Source: Clostridium sp. KNHs214
GTDB taxonomy: Bacteria; Bacillota; Clostridia; Clostridiales; Clostridiaceae
Direction: 5' to 3'
Length of the DNA: 64,000 nt
NCBI RefSeq assembly: GCF_000744935.1
Contig: NZ_JQMW01000011.1
Location: 1,054,001 to 1,118,000, forward strand
The notes beneath the pieces were generated by a model, which had not been told where the DNA came from, ran no database searches, and was given only the letters and a program-made list of their open reading frames with translations. How positions within the stretch are numbered: the first letter of the stretch is position 1; the number at the start of each line of letters is the position of its first letter. Positions 35,716-44,075 of the stretch are shown here, one piece after another. Both the position numbers and the translations under genes were made by a program.

Positions 35716-35745
35716 AAAAAAAACTGATGGATCGCTTTCCATCAG
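35716..35745 (-). terminator. Terminator of the YciI-like gene
   Basis: CTGATGG (35724-35730) pairs with CCATCAG (35739-35745), followed on the minus strand by T8. It lies 17 bases past the gene's stop. Confidence 0.85.
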
Positions 35746-35761
35746 AATATATCATAAATCT

Positions 35762-36034
35762 CTATGTAAACATAGTAACAGATAAATTTTTATATTGGTA
35801 TCCCTTATGCTTTACAAACGAATTATTATTTGCTAACCTCTTAGCCTCTTCTACATCTTTTGCCTTAAAAACAAAACAACCACTATTTTTGTTATATACC
35901 CCGCCACCTATTAAATACTTTCCATTCAGGTTTTTACCATTTAAACAATTTATTTTAGCATCAGAATGTTTAGCACTTGTTTCTTTTTCTCCTGTGTCAT
36001 AGGAAATCTTAACAAAATAATTATCTTTACCCAA
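35762..36034 (-). CDS. YciI-like small protein
   Basis: 90 residues. The C-terminal half (SGCFVFKAKDVEEAKRLANN, NSFVKHKGYQYKNLSV) resembles YCII-type ferredoxin-like alpha/beta barrels, in which a helix of the form eeAkrla precedes a DPF-like turn (here NNSF). The N-terminal half (KDNYFVKISYDTGEKETSAK) gives the first strand. The usual catalytic His/Asp are not evident. GGGGGG precedes the ATG. Function unknown. Confidence 0.55.
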   Translation of the reverse strand: MGKDNYFVKISYDTGEKETSAKHSDAKINCLNGKNLNGKYLIGGGVYNKNSGCFVFKAKDVEEAKRLANNNSFVKHKGYQYKNLSVTMFT

Positions 36035-36204
36035 TTTAAATACCCCCCATGCAAAACTGATTTGCTAATACCATTGTATCGAACATTCGTTCGCAAGTCA
36101 ATAGAAAAAAAGATTACCTTGAAACTTTTTTTATTTTCAAAATAATCCTTTATGTTGTCTATACCATATATGGCCACTCCGATACTATTTTAAATATAAT
36201 CTAT

Positions 36205-36364
36205 TTAGGCACATTCAAATAAATAATAAATCAATATGCTAGTTTATTTTCCGTCATACTGCGTCATCAGGACCCGCCGATAACATTGCGACAGAACCTG
36301 ATTCCTTGTCTGACACAAAATATACTAGCACATTTGACTTGTTATTTCTTTTCATATACCTTAG
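36205..36364 (+). repeat. Dispersed 160-bp inverted-repeat element, copy D
   Basis: Full-length but diverged copy in the A/B orientation, with a degraded central hairpin. Its right end (TTGACTTGTTATTTCTTTTC) runs into the reading frame of the P-type ATPase and provides that protein's last residues and stop. Confidence 0.85.
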
Positions 36365-38546
36365 GTTTATACTTTAAAATTCTCATAGAATTAAATATAG
36401 CAATAAGTGCCACTCCCACATCTGCAAAAACTGCTTCCCACATATTTGCTATACCTAATGCTCCCATTAATAATACTGCAAATTTTACGCCCAATGCAAA
36501 AATTATATTTTGCATTACTATCTTTCTTGTAAACTTAGATATATCTATTGCAGTAACTACTTTGGATGGTTCATCTGTCATAAGAACTATATCTGCAGCC
36601 TCAATTGCAGCATCAGAACCTAATCCTCCCATAGCTATTCCTATATCTGCTCTTGTTAAAACTGGTGCGTCATTTACTCCATCTCCTACAAAAGCAATCC
36701 TTCTATTTTTTCCAAGGTTACTCTGTTCTTTTTCAAATATATCCACTTTATCTCCAGGTAAAAGTTCACTATAAACCTTGTCTAAATTTAACTCTCGTCC
36801 TATACCTTCCCCTACAGTTTTATTATCACCAGTAAGCATAATTGTATTTTTTACACCTATATTCTTAAGTCTTCTTAAAGCCTCTTTAGAGTCCTTTTTT
36901 AATTTATCTGATATTACTATATATCCTAAAAATTCACCCTCTGCTGCTACATAAACTACAGTGCCTAATTCTCTAGCTTCTTTAACAACTATGTTTTGCC
37001 ACTTCATTAATTTATCATTACCCGCAAGCACTCTTTTACCCATTACATCTACTTTAATTCCCTTACCAGATACTTCCTCATAATTACTAATTACATCCTT
37101 ATATATTTCTTTACCATAATATTTTCTAATAGAACTAGCAATGGGATGATTAGAGTAAGCCTCTGCATAAGCTACATATTTAACCAACTCATCTTCACTT
37201 ATACCAGTATTAGGAACCACACTAGTAACTTGAAATACACCTTCTGTCAAGGTGCCTGTCTTATCAAATACTAAAGTTTCTACACTATTTAAAGCTTCTA
37301 AGTAGTTACCACCTTTTACTAATATTCCATTTTTTGATGCATTTCCTATACCTGCAAAGAATCCAAGAGGTACGGAAATTACTAGTGCACAAGGGCAGGA
37401 CACCACAAGGAAAATTAAAGCTCTTTTTAACCAATATGCAAACTCAGCTCCCGGTACCACTATTGGTGGTATCACTGCTAAGGCTAAAGCACTAAACACT
37501 ACTATGGGTGTGTAATATCTAGCAAATTTTGTTATAAATTGTTCTGTTTGAGCCTTTTTAGCACCTGCATTTTCTACTAAATCTAGTATCTTTGATACAG
37601 CAGATTCAGAAAACCTCTTAGTTACTTTAATAGTCAACACACCATTCATATTTATAAAACCACTTAAAATTTCATCTCCCACACTAACACTTCTTGGCAA
37701 TGATTCACCTGTTAAATTAGATGTATTTACCATGGATTCACCTTCTAAAACGACTCCATCTAAAGGTACTTTTTCTCCAGGCTTAACTAATATAACATCC
37801 TCAATTTTTACTTCCTCAGGTGATACTTCTTTATACTCATTTTCTACCTTTATCCTAGCTACTTCTGGCCTAATATTCATAAGGTCTGCTATAGATTTTC
37901 TAGACTTATTAACTGCTCTATCTTGGAATGCCTCTCCAACTTTATAAAACAGCATTACAAACACAGCCTCTGGAAAATCTCCTATAGAAAAGGCTCCTAC
38001 TGTTGCTATAAACATTAAGAAATTTTCATCAAATATTTCTCCTTTGAAAATATTTCTTAAAGCTCTTAAAGCTACATCGCCGCCTATAAGTATATAGCTA
38101 CCTAGATACATAATTAACTCTACATAATTAGAAAATTTAAAAATGGATACAATTATAAATATTATTGTTCCTGCCACGACCATTAACACATTATTTTTAT
38201 CTAATCCCTCCTGTCCATGGGCATGAGTATGGGAATGAGAATGTTTATGACCATGGTTATGATCACTGCTAATTTCTTTATCTACTGGCTTTTGAACGTT
38301 TTTTTCTTCAACCACCACATGTGGTTCAATACTATTAACTATTTCTTTTACTTTTTTTTCTACATGGTTAATTTTATTTTCCTCTTTTAAATCTATAATT
38401 AAAGTTGAAGTACTAAAATTAAGTACTGCTTGTTCTACTTCTTCTAATGAATTTACTTTTCTTTCTATTTTGGCCGCACATCCAGCACATCCTAAACCCT
38501 TAAGTATATATTGTTTATTTAATTTGCATTGTTTATCCTTGCCCAT
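36342..38546 (-). CDS. cadA: Cd2+/Zn2+/Pb2+-exporting P1B-type ATPase
   Basis: 734 residues. N-terminal heavy-metal domain with C-x-x-C (GLGCAGCAAKIERKV), then a His-rich linker (HNHGHKHSHSHTHAHG). P-type core: SCPCAL transmembrane metal site (about residue 384), phosphorylated DKTGTLTEG (about 434), TGE loop (LTGESLP), and GDGVNDAPVL. CPC with the His-rich stretch fits Zn/Cd/Pb efflux. It follows the ArsR/CadC repressor by 30 bases. The last residues (KVYEKK) and the TAA come from repeat copy D. Confidence 0.93.
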   Translation of the reverse strand: MGKDKQCKLNKQYILKGLGCAGCAAKIERKVNSLEEVEQAVLNFSTSTLIIDLKEENKINHVEKKVKEIVNSIEPHVVVEEKNVQKPVDKEISSDHNHGHKHSHSHTHAHGQEGLDKNNVLMVVAGTIIFIIVSIFKFSNYVELIMYLGSYILIGGDVALRALRNIFKGEIFDENFLMFIATVGAFSIGDFPEAVFVMLFYKVGEAFQDRAVNKSRKSIADLMNIRPEVARIKVENEYKEVSPEEVKIEDVILVKPGEKVPLDGVVLEGESMVNTSNLTGESLPRSVSVGDEILSGFINMNGVLTIKVTKRFSESAVSKILDLVENAGAKKAQTEQFITKFARYYTPIVVFSALALAVIPPIVVPGAEFAYWLKRALIFLVVSCPCALVISVPLGFFAGIGNASKNGILVKGGNYLEALNSVETLVFDKTGTLTEGVFQVTSVVPNTGISEDELVKYVAYAEAYSNHPIASSIRKYYGKEIYKDVISNYEEVSGKGIKVDVMGKRVLAGNDKLMKWQNIVVKEARELGTVVYVAAEGEFLGYIVISDKLKKDSKEALRRLKNIGVKNTIMLTGDNKTVGEGIGRELNLDKVYSELLPGDKVDIFEKEQSNLGKNRRIAFVGDGVNDAPVLTRADIGIAMGGLGSDAAIEAADIVLMTDEPSKVVTAIDISKFTRKIVMQNIIFALGVKFAVLLMGALGIANMWEAVFADVGVALIAIFNSMRILKYKPKVYEKK

Positions 38547-38576
38547 AGGTTTTCCCCCCTATTCCTTATATTTTAT

Positions 38577-38936
38577 CTACTCCATAACATGATCAAAGCC
38601 TTGTTTTAAAACACTTCTTATATGATCATCATCTAAGGAATAATACACTACTTTACCATCTCTTCTAAACTTAACAAGCTTACTCTGCCTTAAAGTTTTC
38701 AGTTGGTGTGATATAGCTGATTGACTCATACTAAGCAAATTAGATATATCACATACGCACATTTCTTCTATGGAAAGAGCATAAAGAATTTTTAATCTTG
38801 TAGAATCTCCAAATATCTTAAAAAAATCTGCTAGTTGAAATAATATTTCCTCCTCAGGTAAATCGTTCTTAACATGTTGTAAAGCACCCTCATGTATACT
38901 ATAACAACTACATATCTCCGTATTTTTATTATCCAT
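38577..38936 (-). CDS. cadC: ArsR/CadC-type metal-sensing repressor
   Basis: 119 residues. Winged helix: ADFFKIFGDSTRLKILYALS, then MCVCDISNLLSMSQSAISHQ, LKTLRQSKLVKFRRDGKVVYY. CVCD in the alpha-3 helix and CSC near the N-terminus (EICSCYSIHEG) give the CadC-like soft-metal site. The C-terminal DDHIRSVLKQGFDH could hold the alpha-5 zinc site. It should release the operator when Cd, Pb or Zn binds and so induce the ATPase gene downstream. Confidence 0.92.
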   Translation of the reverse strand: MDNKNTEICSCYSIHEGALQHVKNDLPEEEILFQLADFFKIFGDSTRLKILYALSIEEMCVCDISNLLSMSQSAISHQLKTLRQSKLVKFRRDGKVVYYSLDDDHIRSVLKQGFDHVME

Positions 38937-38966
38937 ATTTTTACCCCCTACTTATTATTTATGTTT

Positions 38967-38995
38967 CTATATATGTTCATATGTTCATATGTCAA
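38967..38995 (-). promoter_or_regulatory. cadC-cadA promoter with embedded operator repeats
   Basis: On the minus strand TTGACA is followed after 17 bases by ATATAG. The spacer is built of repeated ATATGAAC units (ATATGAACATATGAACATAT), the kind of imperfect palindrome bound by ArsR-family repressors. Repressor binding would block polymerase directly. Confidence 0.7.
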
Positions 38996-39059
38996 TATGA
39001 TAATATCATAATTTTAATATCGTTGCAACATAAATATAAGAATATATTGTGACATAATG

Positions 39060-39300
39060 CATTGAGGAAAATCTGATTTTAATTCCGTAATAAATGTGTA
39101 ATTGGGGACTGTTCACAATACGCCAAGAACTTCTAAATGTCTCACAGTTAAAGCCCCTAAAGCTTTCAAACTCGCTTCTTACATTGCTCAAATAATGAAA
39201 GCTTCTTAACGGGTCTTTAACTGTGAGACATAAGAAGTTCTAAGGCTAGTTCAATAGTCCCCAATTACACATTTATTACTACATTAAAATCAGATTTTTA
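39060..39300. repeat. Foldback element F4
   Basis: Arms from AAAATCTGATTTTAAT (39068) to ATTAAAATCAGATTTTT (39299). On the minus strand it shares with F2 and F3 the segments CTAGCCTTAGAA, CGTTAAGAAGCTTTCAT, GAAGCGAGTTTGAAAGC and CTTGGCGTATTG. Its long stem (39127-39153 with 39215-39240) has a different sequence from theirs, still complementary. Confidence 0.85.
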
Positions 39301-39333
39301 GTTTAATATGTTTATGGTTGGAGAGAGAAGCCT

Positions 39334-39792
39334 ACTAAAGGATGATTTTCCTCCACTATGTTACGGAAAATCTTTAATTAAATAAATGGGATAACAAAAA
39401 GCTATAACTGTTTTATTAAATGGAGTAGTTATAGCTTTTCTTTAAGGGCTTAAAAATTTTTTATTGGCGATAGCCAGCCTAAATACGTAGGCATGATTAG
39501 GATTTATATAAAAATATATAACTTTAATTGTTAGATAAATAAGAACTTGTAGATAAGTAATAAGTAATAGGTAATAGATAAGAAGTAATACCTTTTACCT
39601 GGTCTAAATTACAAATTCTGATTTGTACAAACAACTGCCTTACGGCAAAATGAATTGAATTTTAGTTATTATTTTATTTTAATAGGTACCATATAACTTT
39701 TCGAAAGGCTCCGCCTAAAAAATATTATGAGCGCCTTTCTATTTATAAATTAAAGATTTTCCATAGCGAAGCGGAGGAAAATTATCCTTTAG
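39334..39792. repeat. Remnant bounded by 49-bp inverted repeats
   Basis: 39334-39382 and 39744-39792 are inverted copies (GGATGATTTTCCTCC versus GGATAATTTTCCTCC, GGAAAATCTTTAATT in both). The roughly 360 bases between hold no gene: a perfect hairpin AAAAGCTATAACT/AGTTATAGCTTTT (39397-39439), the segment TTATTGGCGATAGCCAGCCT shared with 23362, and a GGCTCCGCC-rich hairpin near 39707. Confidence 0.7.
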
Positions 39793-39819
39793 TCAGCTAT
39801 ATTCCTCCTCTGATAGCTT

Positions 39820-40080
39820 ATGCATGAACCGAAAAATCTGTCTTTAAGGTAATAATAAATATATTTTCTTAGACTATTGAGCTAGCCTTAGAAATTCTTT
39901 GTTTTCAAATTTCAATACCCGTTAAGAAGCTTTCATGTTTGAGCGCCGTAAGAAGCGAGTTTGAAAGCTTTAGGGTATTGAAATTTGAAAACATTAGAAT
40001 TTCTTGGCGTATTGCGAACAGTCTAGAAAATATATTTATTGTGGACTTAAAGACAGATTTTTCTTATTGCACTTGCTTCA
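39820..40080. repeat. Foldback element F3
   Basis: A 260-bp near-palindrome: ends TATGCATGAACCGAAAAATC and GATTTTTCTTATTGCACTTG, stem 39891-39917 with 39976-40003. Almost identical inside to F2. Its ends are shared with F1. Confidence 0.9.
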
Positions 40081-40143
40081 CAATATTGTTATGTTGTGTG
40101 TTATAATTTATGTAGAAGTATATTATAGATTGGAGTGAGAATC

Positions 40144-40422
40144 ATGAGTGAAAACTATAAATTTTTCCAACACAAAAACTGCGAATACTTCCCTTGTCAT
40201 AAAGTTAAAGATTCTTCCACTTTTAACTGCTTATTTTGTTTTTGCCCACTATATGGCTTAGGAGATAAATGCGGTGGAAACTTTAAATATACAGATAATG
40301 GTATAAAAGATTGCACCAATTGCTTAATTCCTCATTCTAAGAATGGTTATGAGTATATAATGTCTAAAATGCCTGAAGTTATGAAACTAGCTTCAACTAA
40401 TAGAAATAAAAAAGAAGATTAA
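40144..40422 (+). CDS. Cysteine-rich small domain protein
   Basis: 92 residues from ATG 40144 (GGAG 8 bases upstream; GTG 40135 is too close to it). Cysteines are spaced as in the cysteine-rich small-domain family (KNCEYFPCHK, FNCLFCFCPLYGLGDKCGG, KDCTNCLIPH), with eight or nine likely metal ligands. Such proteins may bind zinc or an Fe-S cluster and sometimes lie near cobalamin genes. Function unproven. Confidence 0.8.
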   Translation: MSENYKFFQHKNCEYFPCHKVKDSSTFNCLFCFCPLYGLGDKCGGNFKYTDNGIKDCTNCLIPHSKNGYEYIMSKMPEVMKLASTNRNKKED

Positions 40423-40444
40423 AATTTTACTGATTTACAATAGT

Positions 40445-40492
40445 AAAAGCATATGTTGAATCCAAAGTATTCAGTGTTCAACGTATGCTTTT
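40445..40492. terminator. Shared terminator of convergent genes
   Basis: AAAAGCATATGTTGAA (40445-40460) pairs with TTCAACGTATGCTTTT (40477-40492) with one G-U. It is A/T-flanked on both sides. It lies between the Cys-rich gene and the TIM-barrel gene. Confidence 0.85.
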
Positions 40493-40508
40493 ATTATATT
40501 TAAATATA

Positions 40509-41192
40509 TTACTCAAACCTGTCGTCAGAGTATTGCTTTCTATATTTATTCATTATATCCCTAAATATCTGTGCTGTGGACGGTGGTGTCACAGTTATGG
40601 CATTAGCCCCTGCATCTATAGCTCTCTTTATACTCTCTTCATTAGGTCCACCTGTAGCTATTATAGGAATTTCCTTAAACTGTTCCCTTATTTTCTTTAC
40701 TATCATAGGAGTTCTATCTGCTCCACTTACATTTATTATATTAGCCCCCGCTTCTATACGTGACCTAATATCCTCATATTCTGAAACCACTGTTACTACT
40801 ATAGGAATATCTATGGTTTCTCTCATATTTCTTATAACTTCATTAGGTGTAGGATTATTAACTACTACTCCCATAGCCCCTTTAAATTCAGCATCCAGTG
40901 CTAAGTTCACCACTCTTTTGCCTGTAGTTATGCCTCCTCCCACTCCACAGAAAATAGGTATATCTGAAGATATAACTAACGCTTGAGTTATAATGGGTTG
41001 AGGAGTAAATGGATATACTGCAATAACAGCATCTGCATTAGTATTCCTTATTATAGCAACATCAGTTGAGAAAATAAACGATTTCAATCTTTTCCCAAAT
41101 ACCTTTATTCCGCTAGCATCCCTTATAACTGGTGGCAATTCTATAATATGATTTCTTAGAGCCCCTTTAACTTCTGGAACGAACTTTGCCAA
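40509..41192 (-). CDS. TIM-barrel phosphate-binding-type protein
   Basis: About 227 residues. Repeating beta/alpha units with a C-terminal phosphate-binding pattern (IIATGGPNEESIKRAIDAGA, NAITVTPPSTAQIFRD) and GVGGGITTGKRV resemble ThiG/IGPS/nitronate-type barrels. No catalytic residue can be named. AGGAGGGG lies inside the longer frame and points to TTG 41192 as start rather than ATG 41228. Conserved in clostridia by memory of the pattern; role unknown. Confidence 0.6.
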   Translation of the reverse strand: MAKFVPEVKGALRNHIIELPPVIRDASGIKVFGKRLKSFIFSTDVAIIRNTNADAVIAVYPFTPQPIITQALVISSDIPIFCGVGGGITTGKRVVNLALDAEFKGAMGVVVNNPTPNEVIRNMRETIDIPIVVTVVSEYEDIRSRIEAGANIINVSGADRTPMIVKKIREQFKEIPIIATGGPNEESIKRAIDAGANAITVTPPSTAQIFRDIMNKYRKQYSDDRFE

Positions 41193-41389
41193 GTTTCTCC
41201 CCTCCTTCTGCCTTATTTTTTTCAACATACAAATATTCTCTTTAAGTTTGCTTATTCCTTTATTTTTTATCTAGTATTCAATAATTTACACTAAAAATGA
41301 ATTAAAATCAATAATTTAACTAATAATATTATTATAGTTTTTTTCATGCTTCATGGCAGTTAAAAAATCACAATAAAAGGAGATAAATT

Positions 41390-41533
41390 ATGTCTGAAAA
41401 TCATAATAAAACGAATAAAAAAGTAGCCGAAGATATAGAAAATGCTTTTAAAGAACATAAAAATAGTGAAACCTCTGTAAGTGGATTTAAGGAAAGGGAT
41501 TTAGAACCTTCAAGAAAAAATTTAAAAAGATAA
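41390..41533 (+). CDS. 47-residue hydrophilic protein
   Basis: Starts MSENHNKTNKKVAEDIENAF and ends SRKNLKR. Very hydrophilic, with no Cys and no hydrophobic segment, probably helical in the middle. AAAGGAGAT lies 5-6 bases before the ATG, and a classic terminator follows the stop by 18 bases, so this is a well-formed small gene. I do not recognise the family. The composition is reminiscent of small spore-associated proteins, but that is a guess. Confidence 0.65.
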   Translation: MSENHNKTNKKVAEDIENAFKEHKNSETSVSGFKERDLEPSRKNLKR

Positions 41534-41550
41534 AACTATTTACTTGTGAA

Positions 41551-41582
41551 CTACCGCAGAGACAAGCATCGGTAGCTTTTTT
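41551..41582 (+). terminator. Terminator of the 47-residue gene
   Basis: CTACCG (41551-41556) pairs with CGGTAG (41570-41575), then CTTTTTT. The loop contains GAGACAAGC, also found in the hairpin at 957-982. Confidence 0.8.
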
Positions 41583-41635
41583 GTAGAAAGTTTCCTTTTT
41601 AAGTTTCCTCTAACATGGTTAGATAGCCTTATTTC

Positions 41636-41670
41636 TAATTTATGAGCCATATCGAATGGCTCATAAATTA
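41636..41670. other. Perfect 15-bp palindrome without U-tract
   Basis: TAATTTATGAGCCAT and ATGGCTCATAAATTA separated by 5 bases. It lies between the small gene and the DUF402 gene (minus, ends 41720). It may be an operator or an mRNA 3'-end hairpin. Confidence 0.6.
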
Positions 41671-41719
41671 TGTCTTTACATCCTTCAACACAAGCAAGGA
41701 ATCCAAGATATACATGCAT

Positions 41720-42256
41720 TTATAATTTTTCTATATACTCTAAGTATCGTTTACTAGAATTTAGTATGTGGCTTCTACCTTCATTTATTTCTTTTACCAG
41801 CTTTTTAGTTTCAGCCCAAGCTAACTTGTATTCCCCTTCTGTTACATCTCCCTTTTTTAATGCTTCTTCCAATTCATCTCCGTCTAAAATTACCAATTCA
41901 CCCCTAGGAAGTACCACTATATCCAAATATAAATCATCAAAATAAGGTATTCCTTTTCTATTTATTCTAGGTTCTCTACATATATCAAAATACCACTGTA
42001 TGATTTCTTTTTTATCATTTACCATAGTTGTAAGTGCATAGTTTTTTCCTTCTGGAAACTGCTGCATCCATAAATAACCCTTATCTGCTAAAAGCAATTG
42101 TCTTCCTAGGACTTCCTTTTTTAAAGGATCTGTAACCTCATCTATGTATATTGCAGAAATATATCCTTTAAAATCTTCATTATCTATGTATGTTAATTTA
42201 AATCTCTTTTTTAGAACTCTTATCCAATTCTCTTTATCTGCAAACTTTCTCTTCAT
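41720..42256 (-). CDS. DUF402 (FomD/Ntdp-like) protein
   Basis: About 178 residues. DUF402 core: LLADKGYLWMQQFPEGKNYA, WYFDICREPRINRKGIPYFD, DLYLDIVVLPRGELVILDGD, ELEEALKKGDVT. The conserved Asp and Arg residues match the Ntdp group, which hydrolyses nucleoside tri- and diphosphates or related phosphonates with a metal. ATG 42256 follows AGGTGG. A single gene. Confidence 0.85.
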   Translation of the reverse strand: MKRKFADKENWIRVLKKRFKLTYIDNEDFKGYISAIYIDEVTDPLKKEVLGRQLLLADKGYLWMQQFPEGKNYALTTMVNDKKEIIQWYFDICREPRINRKGIPYFDDLYLDIVVLPRGELVILDGDELEEALKKGDVTEGEYKLAWAETKKLVKEINEGRSHILNSSKRYLEYIEKL

Positions 42257-42517
42257 AAACAACCACCTAACCCTTTATTAACCCTATTATTTACTTATAT
42301 TATACCATTAACTCTTACTAGTTATAATTATTTATATATTTTTTTAAATATATTTACATTAATCTCATTGTAAAATTATATATTTATAAAGAAATTTAAG
42401 TTATTTATAAATAATTCAAATTTCGCAGTTATAAAATAAAAATGTTAAAATATTTAAATTAATCACGGTTTCCTATTATTATCTTGTAAAATAGATTTAT
42501 ATCTACATTTTATAGAC

Positions 42518-42534
42518 TTTGACTTTCTTTGACC
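42518..42534. promoter_or_regulatory. CtsR operator in front of hsp20
   Basis: On the minus strand it reads GGTCAAA-GAA-AGTCAAA, an exact fit to the CtsR consensus (two direct heptads separated by three bases). It overlaps the -35 region of the promoter of the small heat-shock gene. Confidence 0.85.
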
Positions 42535-42547
42535 TTTGTTGTATTAT
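42519..42547 (+). promoter_or_regulatory. hsp20 promoter
   Basis: TTGACT (42519-42524), 17 bases, TATTAT (42542-42547). It is overlapped by the CtsR box, so heat induction by CtsR release is expected. Confidence 0.65.
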
Positions 42548-42590
42548 ATATTTGTAATAAAGATTAAATATTTTTAGGAGGTTGTTATTT

Positions 42591-43031
42591 ATGTTTGATT
42601 TAGTTCCTTTTAGAAGAAACAATATAATGAAAAGAGATGATTATTTCAACAAATTCTTTGACAACTTCTTTAAAGATGATTTCTTTAGCTCTAATGAACT
42701 AATGGGAAATTCTTTTAGAGTTGATGTTAAAGAAACAGATACTGATTATATGATCGAGGCTGAATTACCAGGTATAAACAAAGAATCTATAAATGTAGAA
42801 TACACTAACAATTATCTAACAATTTCTGCTAAAAAAGAAGATAAGATAGAAGATACCACTTCAAATTACGTAAGGAGAGAAATTTCCTACGGTGAATTTA
42901 AGAGAAGTTTCTATGTGGATAATGTAAATGATACAGATATAAAAGCAGAATTCTCAAATGGAATATTAAAAATAAATCTTCCTAAAAAAGAAGTAGGTAA
43001 AACTGATACTAAAAAAATAGAAATTCAATAA
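42591..43031 (+). CDS. Small heat-shock protein Hsp20
   Basis: 146 residues from ATG 42591 (GGAGG 9 bases upstream). Alpha-crystallin domain of residues about 35-140: FRVDVKETDTDYMIEAELPG, INKESINVEYTNNYLTISAK, the strand FKRSFYVD, and the A-x-F-x-N-G-I-L motif (AEFSNGILKINLP). A holdase chaperone that keeps unfolded proteins soluble. A CtsR operator covers its promoter. It is followed by a strong hairpin. Confidence 0.93.
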   Translation: MFDLVPFRRNNIMKRDDYFNKFFDNFFKDDFFSSNELMGNSFRVDVKETDTDYMIEAELPGINKESINVEYTNNYLTISAKKEDKIEDTTSNYVRREISYGEFKRSFYVDNVNDTDIKAEFSNGILKINLPKKEVGKTDTKKIEIQ

Positions 43032-43089
43032 TAACTAAAAACTTCATCCCCCAATTAAATCAAATGCTTGAAGTTAAATTTAAAAATTC

Positions 43090-43135
43090 AAAGAGAGATA
43101 AGGACTTTAATCTTATGAAGTCCTTATCTCTCTTT
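43090..43135 (+). terminator. hsp20 terminator
   Basis: AAAGAGAGATAAGGACTT (43090-43107) pairs perfectly with AAGTCCTTATCTCTCTTT (43118-43135). Confidence 0.8.
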
Positions 43136-43170
43136 ACTTATATTTATCATATATTATCATAGAATCTAAA

Positions 43171-43257
43171 TTAGGTACATGAAAAGAAATAACAAGTGAA
43201 AAATGCTAGTATATTTTGTGTCAGACAAAGAAGCAGGTTCCATACTCTGGACCCTAG
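43171..43257 (-). repeat. Dispersed inverted-repeat element, copy E (half)
   Basis: Carries the TTAGGTACATGAAAAGAAAT end and the adjoining GCTAGTATATTTTGTGTCAG and AGAAGCAGGTTCC, then breaks off. The other half is missing. It sits immediately after the accA stop (43262). Confidence 0.8.
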
Positions 43258-43261
43258 CCCT

Positions 43262-44059
43262 CTAATATACACCCATTTTCCTAAATTTCTTATATCTACC
43301 TTCTAAAAGTTCTTCTGTAGACAACTTCCTTAGCACCTTTAGAATTTCTAATAAATTATTTTTAATATCTAAAGCAACATCTTCAACAGCTTCATGTGCT
43401 CCACCTTCTGGTTCTTTTATTATCTTATCTATTATTCCTAAACTTACAAGATCTTCTGCTGTTATTTTCATAATGTTGGCAGCTTCTTTTGCTCTAGAAG
43501 AATCCTTCCACAGTATAGTTGCAAGTCCTTCTGGGGACAATATAGAATATATGGAGTTCTCAAGCATCCACACCTGATCACCTACTGCTAGTGCAAGTGC
43601 TCCTCCGCTGCCACCTTCACCAATAACTATAGATATAATTGGTGTTTTTAATTTAGACATTTCCAGTAAATTTCTAGCTATAGCCTCTCCTTGACCTCTC
43701 TCCTCTGCTCCTACACCACAAAAAGCACCTGGAGTATCTACAAAGCAAATTACAGGTCTTTTAAATTTTTCTGCCTGCTTCATAAGTCTTAAAGCCTTTC
43801 TGTATCCTTCTGGATTTGCCATGCCAAAATTTCTCTTTATATTTTCCTTAGTATTTTTTCCTTTCTGCTGTGCTATTATGGTAACTGGAATATCCTCAAG
43901 TTCACCAATACCGCCTAATATACAACTATCATCTCCAAAATACCTATCTCCATGAAACTCTATAAAAGAATTAAATATTATATCTATATAATCAAGAGCA
44001 GTGGGTCTTTCCACCATTCTCGCTATTTTCAGCTTTTCCCAAGGAGTTAAATTGCTCAT
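43262..44059 (-). CDS. accA: Acetyl-CoA carboxylase carboxyltransferase, alpha subunit
   Basis: 265 residues, crotonase-like fold. Binds carboxybiotin with AccD and moves CO2 to acetyl-CoA, giving malonyl-CoA. Seen: [60 protein letters not shown] and [20 protein letters not shown]. Shorter than the Gram-negative form, as usual for Firmicutes. Last gene of the fab/acc operon. Confidence 0.95.
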   Translation of the reverse strand: MSNLTPWEKLKIARMVERPTALDYIDIIFNSFIEFHGDRYFGDDSCILGGIGELEDIPVTIIAQQKGKNTKENIKRNFGMANPEGYRKALRLMKQAEKFKRPVICFVDTPGAFCGVGAEERGQGEAIARNLLEMSKLKTPIISIVIGEGGSGGALALAVGDQVWMLENSIYSILSPEGLATILWKDSSRAKEAANIMKITAEDLVSLGIIDKIIKEPEGGAHEAVEDVALDIKNNLLEILKVLRKLSTEELLEGRYKKFRKMGVY

Positions 44060-44075
44060 TTTTTCACCTCCACAG

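Noticed and set aside
36205-36364. Natural C-terminus of the metal ATPase
   Set aside because: The last codons match the repeat end found at five other places, so they are repeat-derived.
39006-39191. 61-codon minus frame in the repeat island
   Set aside because: Falls inside foldback F4; the apparent coding is a by-product of the repeat.
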